A DNA stretch of 64,000 nucleotides from Pelagicoccus sp. SDUM812003. GTDB taxonomy: Bacteria > Verrucomicrobiota > Verrucomicrobiia > Opitutales > Opitutaceae. A program made the position numbers and the translations under genes. The notes under the pieces are model-generated. The model was not told where the DNA came from. It worked only from the letters and a program-made list of their open reading frames with translations, and made no database searches. The DNA is taken from contig NZ_JARXHY010000013.1 of NCBI RefSeq assembly GCF_031127815.1, positions 62,001-126,000 of the forward strand, written 5' to 3'. Every line of letters starts with the position of its first letter. Within the stretch, counting starts at the first letter, position 1. Below, piece after piece: positions 1-7,116 of the stretch.

Positions 1-228
1 GCGAGCGGCCAGGTGGATGACGTAGTCGGGCTGAAGGCGCTGGAAGAGCTCCTTCAACTCCCGGATCTCGAGAATATCGCAAGGCTCCCAGTTCTCCAGC
101 TGCTTGGAGTTGAGTGGAAGGCTCTTGTCGAGATTCGTCACCTTCCATCCGAGCTTGTCGAAAAAGGCCACGGCGTTGGTGCCGATGAATCCGGATCCGC
201 CGGTTATCAGTAGTTTAGGTTTGGTCAT
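1..228 (-). CDS. NAD-dependent epimerase/dehydratase, N-terminal part (runs off the window)
   Basis: The reading frame starts with ATG at 226-228 and continues past base 1 without a stop, so only the first 76 residues are present. It opens with a short beta strand followed by TGGSGFIGTNAV, the glycine-rich Rossmann nucleotide-binding loop of extended short-chain dehydrogenases. Further on, a segment ending in DYVIHLAA matches the next conserved motif of sugar-nucleotide epimerases and dehydratases. It lies 57 bases downstream of a WecG/TagA glycosyltransferase and a sugar-phosphate transferase on the same strand, so a role in making a nucleotide sugar for exopolysaccharide or O-antigen is likely. 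The exact substrate cannot be told from this fragment. Confidence 0.85.
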   Translation of the reverse strand, partial: MTKPKLLITGGSGFIGTNAVAFFDKLGWKVTNLDKSLPLNSKQLENWEPCDILEIRELKELFQRLQPDYVIHLAAR

Positions 229-285
229 AGGCAAGAGCTGGTGGCGACGTGGCGTGAGTCGCCTGTGTTGGATTTGAGCGTTGGA

Positions 286-1080
286 TCAGTGAGAAAAACG
301 GTGCCGAAGCACCTGTAGTGAAAAAAGGGCGACAAAGCGTGGATTGTGCCACAGGTAGCGAAACCAAAGACGCTTTGGCTCCGAGCAAAGACGGAAGAAC
401 CACTCCAGCCCGTTGCGCTGCATCCAGGCGGGCGCCTGCTTCTTGTTTCCGGCGATGAAGTCGAATGCCGCTCCGACGCCGATCTGAACAAGAGGCAAAC
501 GATCGCGATGCTCGCTCATCCACACGTCCTGCTTCGGGGTGCCAAGGCCGACGAACAGGAGTTGGCAGTCGGAATCGAGGATGCTGGATACGATTTCCTC
601 GTCCTCTTCGGGTTGGAGCCCTCTAAACGGAGGGGAGTAAGCGTACGAGACCTTGAGCTTCGGAAAGCGTGTATTCAGCTTTTGAATCATCTGTTCTATG
701 GTCGTTTCGCTGCCCCCGTAGAAACCGACGGAGATGCCTTCCTGCTCGCACGCCTGGCAAAGACGCAAGGTCAGTTCCGGACCGTAGACCCGCGTGGCGT
801 GCTTGAAGCCGAGCATGTGCTGGGCCCAGACGACCGGCATGCCATCGGCAGTCACCAGGTCGGCTCCGTTGATGATGTTGCGGTAGTTTTCGTCGTCGTA
901 GGCCTCCATGATCGGATGCACCGGCGACACGCACACATACTTGCCCACTCGATGCTGAGACCAGCGCGTGATCTGATCGACAGTGTGAGCGTAGTCGGAG
1001 ACGTTGACGTCGACCGAGATGATCCGGCACCTGCTGGGCGCGGCAGCCAGGACCTGATTTTGAGCGAGAGCGTATTGCAT
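286..1080 (-). CDS. WecG/TagA/CpsF family glycosyltransferase
   Basis: This 264-residue protein has the family's usual length and its core: CVSPVHPIMEAYDDENYRNI followed by a segment containing ADLVTADGMPVVWA, where the Asp of the TPDGMP-type motif is kept. Later come VGFYGGSE, LLFVGLGTPKQ and a C-terminal part with EWFFRLCSEPKRLWFRYL. These enzymes (E. coli WecG, Bacillus TagA) add a sugar, often N-acetylmannosamine or its uronic acid, to a lipid-linked sugar at the inner face of the cytoplasmic membrane. It starts 15 bases after the stop of the polyprenyl-phosphate sugar transferase, which fits the second step of one glycan pathway. The donor sugar cannot be predicted. Confidence 0.92.
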   Translation of the reverse strand: MQYALAQNQVLAAAPSRCRIISVDVNVSDYAHTVDQITRWSQHRVGKYVCVSPVHPIMEAYDDENYRNIINGADLVTADGMPVVWAQHMLGFKHATRVYGPELTLRLCQACEQEGISVGFYGGSETTIEQMIQKLNTRFPKLKVSYAYSPPFRGLQPEEDEEIVSSILDSDCQLLFVGLGTPKQDVWMSEHRDRLPLVQIGVGAAFDFIAGNKKQAPAWMQRNGLEWFFRLCSEPKRLWFRYLWHNPRFVALFSLQVLRHRFSH

Positions 1081-1095
1081 ATGGTTGGCTCCTCT

Positions 1096-2523
1096 CTAGT
1101 AGGCCGTGTTGGGCGACCGAAAGATCTGGGTGAACGTCTTGAAGAGAATGTGGGCGTCGAGAACCGGATTCCACGACTCCAAGTAGGCGATGTCCTGCTG
1201 GATGCGCTTGGACATCAGCTCCAGCAGAGCGGTCTCGCCGCGAAGACCTTTGCATTGCGCCAGCCCGGTGATGCCCGGCTTGACGTAATGCCGCGAGGCG
1301 TAGGACTGAATCATGTAGACGTACTTTTCGTCCAGCGTCACGGGATGCGGACGAGGGCCGACGATCGACATCTGTCCGATCAGCACATTGATGAATTGAG
1401 GAAACTCGTCGAGGCTGGTCTTGCGGAGGAAGGAGCCGAAGGGATAGATCCTGCTATCGTTTCTAGTGGCTTGCCGCAAGGCCCGCTCGCGCTCCGCCTT
1501 CTCCGACGTATCCGGATCGTGGTACATGGAGCGGAACTTGAGAATGGAGAACGGCTCGCGATTTCGTCCGTAGCGCTTCTGCTTGAACAGGATCGGCCCC
1601 GGGGCTTGCTTTCGTTGCATGACCGCGACCAGCAGAAACAGCGGTGGCAGCACCAGCAGACAGACGGGGATGGAGATCGCCAGATCGAAAACGCGCTTGA
1701 TGATGCGATTGACGGGATTCTCCAGCGGCTCTCGCTGCAGGGTGAAGAAGAGACGGTTTTCGGAGGAGAAGTGGCTGAGCCGCCGCTCCACCAGGTTCTC
1801 CAGCGGGTTTTTTATCACCAATCGGCAGCCGCTCGCTTCGATGGTGCTCACGATGTCTTGGCACCATGACTTCGAGTTGACCATATCCAGCACCACGACA
1901 TGGGTCGCGTTGTATTCATGGATAGCCCGTCGCAGTTCGTTCGGGCCTCCGACATGGTCGATGCCAGCCGTTCGGGCGTTCTGCGGGTTTGCGTCGAGGT
2001 ATCCGACGAAATCGGTATCCAGGGCCCGCTCCTCGGCGACCCAATCCTCCAAGGCCTCTATCGAGTCTTCTCCGCCGATGATCAAGTAGCGTTTCTTCAG
2101 GTTTCTGGCGCTTGTCGCGACGAGCAGCCATTTGGGCAACACCTTGTTGCTGATGGTGAGAATGATAAACGAAATGCCGAGAAACGACGCCACGAAGGAG
2201 CGGCTCAAGGAGTCTTGCTCGAAGGCGAAGAGCACCAGGCTGAGGATGCAGCCGACGAGGAAGCTCTGATAGGCGCCGAGCAGGAACGCGTTGGACCATT
2301 GCCAGGCTCCCTTGAGTGGAAGAGAATGTCGCACTCTCCAAAAGGTGGCAAGCATGCCAAGGACGAAGGCGGAAAAGCACAGCGCGTAGGGCGGCGGCTG
2401 TCCTTGAAGTTTGTGCGTTAGCTGGAGGAACAGCTCAGACCAAACGATGAAGATCGCGCAGATCACGATGGTCTGTATTGCTATGGTTAAGGTCACCAGA
2501 CCGTCTTTTCTTGTAGTAGGCAT
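1096..2523 (-). CDS. exopolysaccharide polyprenyl glycosylphosphotransferase (bacterial sugar transferase)
   Basis: This 475-residue protein begins with several hydrophobic membrane segments (about residues 10-130), followed by a CoA-binding-like Rossmann section with YLIIGGEDS. The C-terminal catalytic domain contains KRVFDLAISIPVCLLVLPP, then the membrane-interface part with QKRYGRNREPFSILKFRSM, then LDEFPQFINVLIGQMSIVGPRP and KPGITGLAQ. This is the WcaJ/WbaP/EpsE layout. The enzyme transfers a sugar-1-phosphate from a nucleotide sugar to undecaprenyl phosphate and so starts a repeat unit. It is the first gene of a minus-strand group (this gene, the WecG-type transferase, the epimerase). 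Any promoter must lie in the long upstream gap. Confidence 0.95.
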   Translation of the reverse strand: MPTTRKDGLVTLTIAIQTIVICAIFIVWSELFLQLTHKLQGQPPPYALCFSAFVLGMLATFWRVRHSLPLKGAWQWSNAFLLGAYQSFLVGCILSLVLFAFEQDSLSRSFVASFLGISFIILTISNKVLPKWLLVATSARNLKKRYLIIGGEDSIEALEDWVAEERALDTDFVGYLDANPQNARTAGIDHVGGPNELRRAIHEYNATHVVVLDMVNSKSWCQDIVSTIEASGCRLVIKNPLENLVERRLSHFSSENRLFFTLQREPLENPVNRIIKRVFDLAISIPVCLLVLPPLFLLVAVMQRKQAPGPILFKQKRYGRNREPFSILKFRSMYHDPDTSEKAERERALRQATRNDSRIYPFGSFLRKTSLDEFPQFINVLIGQMSIVGPRPHPVTLDEKYVYMIQSYASRHYVKPGITGLAQCKGLRGETALLELMSKRIQQDIAYLESWNPVLDAHILFKTFTQIFRSPNTAY

Positions 2524-4036
2524 GTTACAGTCGAGTCGGGTTAAGGTTTGGATACGTTGGCAGCGATCGCGACCCAGGCGCGCTCTCGAATCTCTCTCAG
2601 AGCAATCCGGAGATGCGTTGGGTCGGCGACGGCATCAGGCTTCGAGTTGGTTCCGCTGGTGATAGCAGGTGAAAGGCCAAGGATCGTTGATTACGTAACT
2701 ACACTAGAAAGATCGTAGTGAAGTCCTTGTGTATCCTTTCGTTGATTACAAAGGGCGGCTGTCGAGCCCTGCGACTGTAGGGCGTCGGGGCGCGACTCGA
2801 GCGAGCAGTTCGGGCGCCTCTTCTCGGAGAAAGAGATTCCTTTTAGGAATCGCGAAGGTATCCGAAAGATTGTTACAAGTGTCGAGGGTTTGCCATGGCG
2901 AGAAAATGCCTAGGGTCCGGTGTTCTTCGAGCGGTGTTGAAGGCTGCGGTCTGCTCTTTCGAGATAGTTTGCTTTATATTGAACAGAAAAACCTAGGGTA
3001 GTAGTTGAGGTGCGAATACGTAGGGTGTTTAGGAGCTAGATTGAAAATGAACACGGCGTCATTGGAAGGCTGATCGCAGCGCTGGAAACGGCCTATCCGA
3101 TTGCGCGCTGGTAGGGGTCGCAGAAGCGGCGTATCCAAAAACGCTTGAGTCTAGAACCGTCTGGTTCGGAGCGCTAGAGTCTCGCTTTGGGCCTTTCGGG
3201 GCGACCGAGCGTTGCGGGAGCGGGCCTTTGATCGAGGAAAATGAAGCGGATCGCTCGCGTCTTCAGCTTCGGTGGTCGAATTCGCATTACGAGAGAAGCG
3301 CTCCATGGACCGATGGCGGAGGGACGGGGAAGCTGTGTCTAATTGTTAGTTCGCGATGCTTCGTGCGTTTGGAGCGAATACGGTCGTGGGTTTCCTATTA
3401 GAAATCAAGGGTGAGCAGGCTTGGGCCCTCGGGTGATTACGGATAGGAGTTGGCGGAAGGCGGTTCAGATCGTTTGCCGTTTGCATTTATTTCCCGAAAA
3501 CAGGGTGCGTTCTGCAAAGCGGCGGTTTCGACGTTGATTGGACCGCTGGCCGTTCGTACGAGCAGGAGCTCGACATTTGTCGTACAGAGCGTGAACGAAC
3601 CTGAAAACGAGTCGCCCCTTGCCCTGATGCGGACGTGGCCGTGACGGCTCGTAGAGAAAGGATGGATACTTCTGGCGCCCAGAGAAACGGGGGAATGCGC
3701 GATTGCGCGATGCAGCTTCCGGGTTTTTTTTGCTGTTGTGGGTGTTGAGGTGGATATGGGCCGATCGAGCCCAGGTCTCGAACTGACGTGCGAACGATCG
3801 AGGATATGCGGACGGCGCTGAAGATGGGTCGCGTCGGTCTCCGATCGTGCGCCCTGCAACGTTAAGGCCTCGACACCTGAGACGGTTTGCGGCCGCCGGT
3901 GAAATCTTGATCTCTTAAGTCCCTGGATATAAGGAGGAAGCGTCGCTGAGAGTTCACTGCGTACGGGAGGTGGCGCTCTGCGTGCAAGAGAGGAGGGGCA
4001 TTCGATCTTGGAACGCTAGACCTGACACGTCACACC
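2524..4036. other. long intergenic stretch with no convincing gene
   Basis: About 1.5 kb separates the exopolysaccharide genes from the small membrane protein gene at 4037. Open frames here (for example 90 codons at 2729-3001 plus and 140 codons at 3437-3859 minus) have atypical composition, with many Arg, Ser and Thr, and match no family I recognise. I saw no tRNA, no repeat array and no clear strong terminator. The stretch probably holds the minus-strand promoter of the exopolysaccharide group near its left end and the plus-strand promoter of the 4037 gene near its right end. A small RNA cannot be excluded. Confidence 0.5.
3907..3940 (+). promoter_or_regulatory. possible promoter for the small membrane protein and lipoprotein genes
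   Basis: TTGATC (3907-3912) is followed about 15 bases later by TATAAG (from 3928). This is the only reasonable -35/-10-like pair I found shortly upstream of the 4037 gene. The perfect purine-rich AAGGAGGA at 3931-3938 has no start codon at normal distance, so it does not define a gene by itself. The assignment is weak. Confidence 0.25.
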
Positions 4037-4213
4037 ATGAAAAGCACCCTCATCTACTTCCTTCTAGCGATGGTCTCTGGGACGCTTACTCTCTCCGGAG
4101 CGGCTGGAGGAGCGTCGCGGATCACTTTGGTCCTTTTTGTCGTATCGCTTTTCGCGTGCACGGTATCCGCGTTTTCAGGACGAGGCAGGAGTTCTCGGGA
4201 AGTTGAAAACTAG
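4037..4213 (+). CDS. small DUF1328/UPF0391-like membrane protein
   Basis: This 58-residue frame starts with ATG at 4037 and stops with TAG at 4211. The translation has two hydrophobic helices, TLIYFLLAMVSGTLTLSG and ITLVLFVVSLFACTVSAF, joined by GAAGGAS. DUF1328/UPF0391 proteins are 50-60 residues long with two membrane helices around a Gly/Ala-rich centre and an FL-FLV-type second helix, which this resembles. Function in the family is unknown, but such genes often sit with envelope-stress genes. The stop codon lies 10 bases before the start of the coiled-coil lipoprotein gene, so the two are probably co-transcribed. It is under 60 codons and easily missed by gene finders. Confidence 0.6.
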   Translation: MKSTLIYFLLAMVSGTLTLSGAAGGASRITLVLFVVSLFACTVSAFSGRGRSSREVEN

Positions 4214-4223
4214 GAAGAATTTT

Positions 4224-4739
4224 ATGAAGACTGCACAGAAGTTACTAACACGGGTCGCGTTGGCGCCTTTGGTCCTGATCGGCCTGTTTGGATGTAGCGA
4301 AAATGAGAATACGAAAGGAGACGAAATGAATCTAGCGGAAGAAACTAAAACCGCTGTCGGAAAGGCAGCATCCGTAACCAAGCAAGCGGCGAGCGAACTA
4401 AAAGAGCGTTCGGTCGAGGCATGGAATTCATTTTCCAACTACAGTTTGGCGAAACGGGATCAAGCGGTCGTCTTTCTAGAAGAGCAGGTGGAAGCGGCGG
4501 ATGAGCAGCTCGATGAGTTGCGAGCGAGGTCCAAGGACTTGTCCGCGGAGGCCAAGCAGGAAACCGAGCATGCCATCGACGATTTGAAGATCAAGCGCCA
4601 GGAGCTCTCCCTGCAGATCGAAAAGGCGAAAAACGCCACGTCTGAAAACTGGGAGGAAGTGAAGCTGGAGACCAGAAAGAAGTGGGACGCCTTTACGGAC
4701 TACCTGAGCGAGCTAAAGAGCGAAATCGATAAGGCCTAG
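4224..4739 (+). CDS. coiled-coil lipoprotein, function unknown
   Basis: The start chosen is ATG 4224, preceded by AGGAAG, because it gives a lipoprotein signal: Lys-containing n-region, hydrophobic core and lipobox LFGC at about residues 24-27. A longer frame from 4137 would add an unrelated charged leader that overlaps the preceding gene. The mature protein of about 145 residues is almost entirely charged amphipathic helix rich in Glu, Lys, Ala and Gln, with regular SAEAKQE- and KLETRKKWD-like heptads. This resembles apolipoprotein/YtxH-type stress proteins. It is expected to be anchored in the inner or outer membrane. I recognise no enzymatic motif. It forms a pair with the small membrane protein upstream. 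Confidence 0.75.
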   Translation: MKTAQKLLTRVALAPLVLIGLFGCSENENTKGDEMNLAEETKTAVGKAASVTKQAASELKERSVEAWNSFSNYSLAKRDQAVVFLEEQVEAADEQLDELRARSKDLSAEAKQETEHAIDDLKIKRQELSLQIEKAKNATSENWEEVKLETRKKWDAFTDYLSELKSEIDKA

Positions 4740-4755
4740 CTCGGGCTACGAGCTA
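4737..4755 (+). terminator. hairpin at the stop codon of the lipoprotein gene
   Basis: TAGCTCG (4737-4743, including the stop codon) pairs perfectly with CGAGCTA (4749-4755) around a five-base loop. Only three T follow, a few bases further on, so this is a weak or Rho-assisted terminator at best. Confidence 0.35.
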
Positions 4756-4814
4756 TCGGGTTTCAGCCCGCTTCGCTGCTGGCGATCGGCGCATCGGTCC
4801 GGTGAGGAAAGCAG

Positions 4815-5756
4815 TCAAACGGCGGGGGCGCTGCGCAGGTTTCCCTGCTCGAGTCCTTGACCGGCAGCCTCGCAGAGCCACATCAGCGAGCGCACGCGCA
4901 GGTCCTTGACGGAGTTTCGCGGCCAGGCGAAGTACCATTTTCTTTGAAGGTTCAATCCCTCCGCGGGGCGCCAAACGAAGTGATGGCTATCCAGTCCTTC
5001 GCGGAAAGCCCAGAGGGGCTGCAGGGATATGCCCAGTTTCATCTTGATCAGCTCGCGCAGGGCTTCGGGGTTGCCGACGTAGGTCAGGTTCTTCGGCTGG
5101 AACGACCAGCGCTGGATTTCGCTGAGAACCATGCGCGAGGTGAAGTTGTTGTGGTTTTGCAGATAGACGTTTTCGGCGCTGAGCCGATGCACCGGAATGG
5201 CGGCGTGAGCGGCGAGTTCATGGTCGGCGGCCATGAGGACCTGCAGTTCGTCGACGAAGAGCGGAGAGCCTTGGTATTTTGGCGACTCGGGCGGCATGTT
5301 CACCAGGATCGCCGCGGTAGTATTGCCGGTTTCCAGTCGCTTCAGGCAGGTGTCTCGATCCGCCGGGCTTACTTTGACCTCCACGTTTGGGAAACAGCGG
5401 CGGTATTCCCTCAGAATGTCAGGCAAAGCGAATTGGATGAACGAGGTGGCGCAGGTCAGGTGGATTTCGTTCAAGCGTTTGCTGGAGCGGTTGGACAAGC
5501 GGCTGCGAAGGTCCTGCATACGGGAGAGAATCTTCACCGCCTCGGTGCGAAAGAGCTTTCCGTCCTCGGTCAGAGACAGGCCCTTGCCGACGCGCGCGAA
5601 GAGTTTCGTCCCGAGGTTGTTTTCCAGATTTCGGATGGCGTGGCTGATGGCGGACTCGGTGACTTTGAGGTGGGTGGCCGCGGCCCGTAGGCTGCCACCA
5701 TGGGCTAGGGCCACGAAAATCTGCATCTGGCGACTATCTATTGGATCTTCTCTCAT
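4815..5756 (-). CDS. LysR family transcriptional regulator
   Basis: Starting at ATG 5754-5756 the protein has 313 residues, the normal LysR length. An in-frame ATG at 5867 would add 37 atypical residues and overlap the divergent gene, so it is rejected. The N-terminal winged helix-turn-helix runs from about residue 9 to 70: MQIFVALAHGGSLRAAATHL, VTESAISHAIRNLE, and LFARVGKGLSLTEDG. The rest is the effector-binding domain, ending with the LysR-like segment LQPLWAFREGL. It is transcribed divergently from the NrtA-like gene at 5853, with 96 bases between them, the usual arrangement for a LysR regulator and its target. The inducer is unknown, but a nitrogen signal would fit the neighbourhood. Confidence 0.93.
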   Translation of the reverse strand: MREDPIDSRQMQIFVALAHGGSLRAAATHLKVTESAISHAIRNLENNLGTKLFARVGKGLSLTEDGKLFRTEAVKILSRMQDLRSRLSNRSSKRLNEIHLTCATSFIQFALPDILREYRRCFPNVEVKVSPADRDTCLKRLETGNTTAAILVNMPPESPKYQGSPLFVDELQVLMAADHELAAHAAIPVHRLSAENVYLQNHNNFTSRMVLSEIQRWSFQPKNLTYVGNPEALRELIKMKLGISLQPLWAFREGLDSHHFVWRPAEGLNLQRKWYFAWPRNSVKDLRVRSLMWLCEAAGQGLEQGNLRSAPAV

Positions 5757-5852
5757 ATATCCGGATTTGTGGCGCTTCGAGTGCTGATGCGGGGGTGGTT
5801 GCATTAGGTGCGCCACAGCGCCTGTAGTGCGTAGATTGTCTAGTTCTGCTCG
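5757..5852. promoter_or_regulatory. divergent promoter region between the LysR gene and the NrtA-like gene
   Basis: These 96 bases must hold promoters in both directions. AGGTGCGC-CACA-GCGCCT near 5808-5826 is an imperfect inverted repeat that could be the LysR site. No clear -35/-10 pair could be fixed. Confidence 0.4.
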
Positions 5853-6818
5853 ATGAAAAAGTTCCAAATTGGATACATTAGCTCATTGGCGGCCACTCCG
5901 CTGCTCGTTTGTAAGCACCTGGGGTGGTTTCAGCAGCGCGGATGGCAGCTCGGCTTGACGCGCCAAGTCGGCTGGAGGTCCTTGGCGAATCGTTTGTTCT
6001 ACGGCGAGTTGGACGGAGGGATCATGCATCCTTCCATGCTGATCGCCATGGCCGCGGGACGTCGATCGGAGCAGCTCAACTGCCGTGGCTGCTTCGGCAT
6101 GAGCTACGGAGGCATGGCGTTGGTGGGAAGATCCTCCACGCAAAGCTTCGCGGAGCAATGCCGCCGCAAGGGCGAGCTTCGCTTCGGCACGTTCAGTCCG
6201 GACTTCCCGGATTCCTGCGTGATCGAGCATTGGATGCGTGATAATGGCTTGTCGATTCAGGAGGTGAAACTGGTCACCGTGCCAATTCCCGTGACCCAGA
6301 GCATCTCGCTGATCAAGGAGGGATTCGTGGATGCCTATCTAAGCTACCAACCATGGATTCAGATCGCTCGGAAGCATGGCATCGGAGAAGCCTTGACTCG
6401 CGTTAGCGACGAAGGGACGCAGGCGGGAGCGACGCGTATCCTGGCGATCAAAAACGACTTCCTGCGTACCAACGATGGCTTTTACGCGGAGATATCGGGC
6501 TTGTTGAATCGAGCGGCGGAGTGGATCGCCGATCCGGATAATGGCGAAACGTTGCTCGAGATCCTCCGCCCAGAAAGCTGGGAGCTGGACGATGAGCAAC
6601 TGCTGGGGCTGTTTCATCCTGTCGGCGTTGGCGGCGAAGATGGCGTTCGATGCCGGTTTCAACGCCCCGAAGGAGACGGGCCTGCCCTGACGATCGAGGA
6701 TGTGGAGGCGTTTTGGAGGTTCTTTTGCGCAAGTACGCAAAACAAGAGCAGCGGCGATGCTCATTCCCTGCCGAACTGGGCCGCTGATCTGTTTCGCGTG
6801 CAAACCTGTCGCGTCTAG
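5853..6818 (+). CDS. NrtA/CmpA-like solute-binding protein without signal peptide
   Basis: The 321-residue protein opens with KKFQIGYISSLAATPLLVCK, then HLGWFQQRGWQLGLTRQVGW and a segment ending in LANRLFYGELDGGIMHPSML. This is the fold start of nitrate/bicarbonate ABC-transporter binding proteins (NrtA, CmpA) and of the soluble nitrate sensor NasS. No Sec, Tat or lipoprotein signal precedes the domain, and no permease or ATPase gene is nearby, so a cytoplasmic sensor role is more likely than transport. It is divergent from a LysR regulator, not beside a NasT-like ANTAR protein. I infer that it senses a small nitrogenous or anionic compound; the ligand is unknown. Confidence 0.7.
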   Translation: MKKFQIGYISSLAATPLLVCKHLGWFQQRGWQLGLTRQVGWRSLANRLFYGELDGGIMHPSMLIAMAAGRRSEQLNCRGCFGMSYGGMALVGRSSTQSFAEQCRRKGELRFGTFSPDFPDSCVIEHWMRDNGLSIQEVKLVTVPIPVTQSISLIKEGFVDAYLSYQPWIQIARKHGIGEALTRVSDEGTQAGATRILAIKNDFLRTNDGFYAEISGLLNRAAEWIADPDNGETLLEILRPESWELDDEQLLGLFHPVGVGGEDGVRCRFQRPEGDGPALTIEDVEAFWRFFCASTQNKSSGDAHSLPNWAADLFRVQTCRV

Positions 6819-7116
6819 AGCCTCTATGGGCGCTTCGCCTTGCGCCCTCGAGTAGGCGCGAGTGGCTTTTCCAGGCGAGAGTCGGACTTCATAGGTAGAG
6901 AAAATATGAATACGAGACGCAGCGTTTTTTACGGAGCTCGAATATGGGCCAGATACGCTGAGTTGGCCCGCCAAGACGGTCCTGTTTGGTAGCTTCAAAA
7001 ATCGTTTGCGAATCGTCGGCCGCTAGGGGGTTTGGCCCTGCTTATGCTGCGGGCAGGCAACCACACGAATACAAAAAATAAATACGGGCAATCGCATCGC
7101 TTGCCTGGCTCTCGCT
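6819..7116. other. intergenic region with hairpin and shared leader motif
   Basis: About 300 bases precede the TolB/CehA gene. GGGCGC (6828-6833) pairs with GCGCCC (6842-6847) just after the NrtA-like stop, without a T run, so it is a weak terminator candidate. Further on, 7059-7070 carries AACCACACGAAT, a motif that recurs upstream of three other genes in the window. Confidence 0.5.
7059..7070 (+). promoter_or_regulatory. leader motif AACCACACGAAY, copy 1
   Basis: AACCACACGAAT lies 58 bases upstream of ATG 7117 and is followed by an A-rich stretch. The same 11-12 bases occur, in the transcribed direction, upstream of the TonB receptor (44226), the DUF3450 gene (52089) and amidase AM4 (21716). 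Confidence 0.55.

Noticed and set aside
346-1869. 507-codon open frame on the plus strand
   Set aside because: It lies antisense to the WecG-type and sugar-transferase genes, which have strong family motifs. Its translation has no recognisable domain and is a by-product of high GC.
3437-3859. 140-codon frame on the minus strand
   Set aside because: No signal, domain or ribosome site; residue composition is unlike the other proteins in the window.
3931-3938. AAGGAGGA as a ribosome-binding site of a further small gene
   Set aside because: No ATG, GTG or TTG with a sensible frame follows at 5-12 bases.
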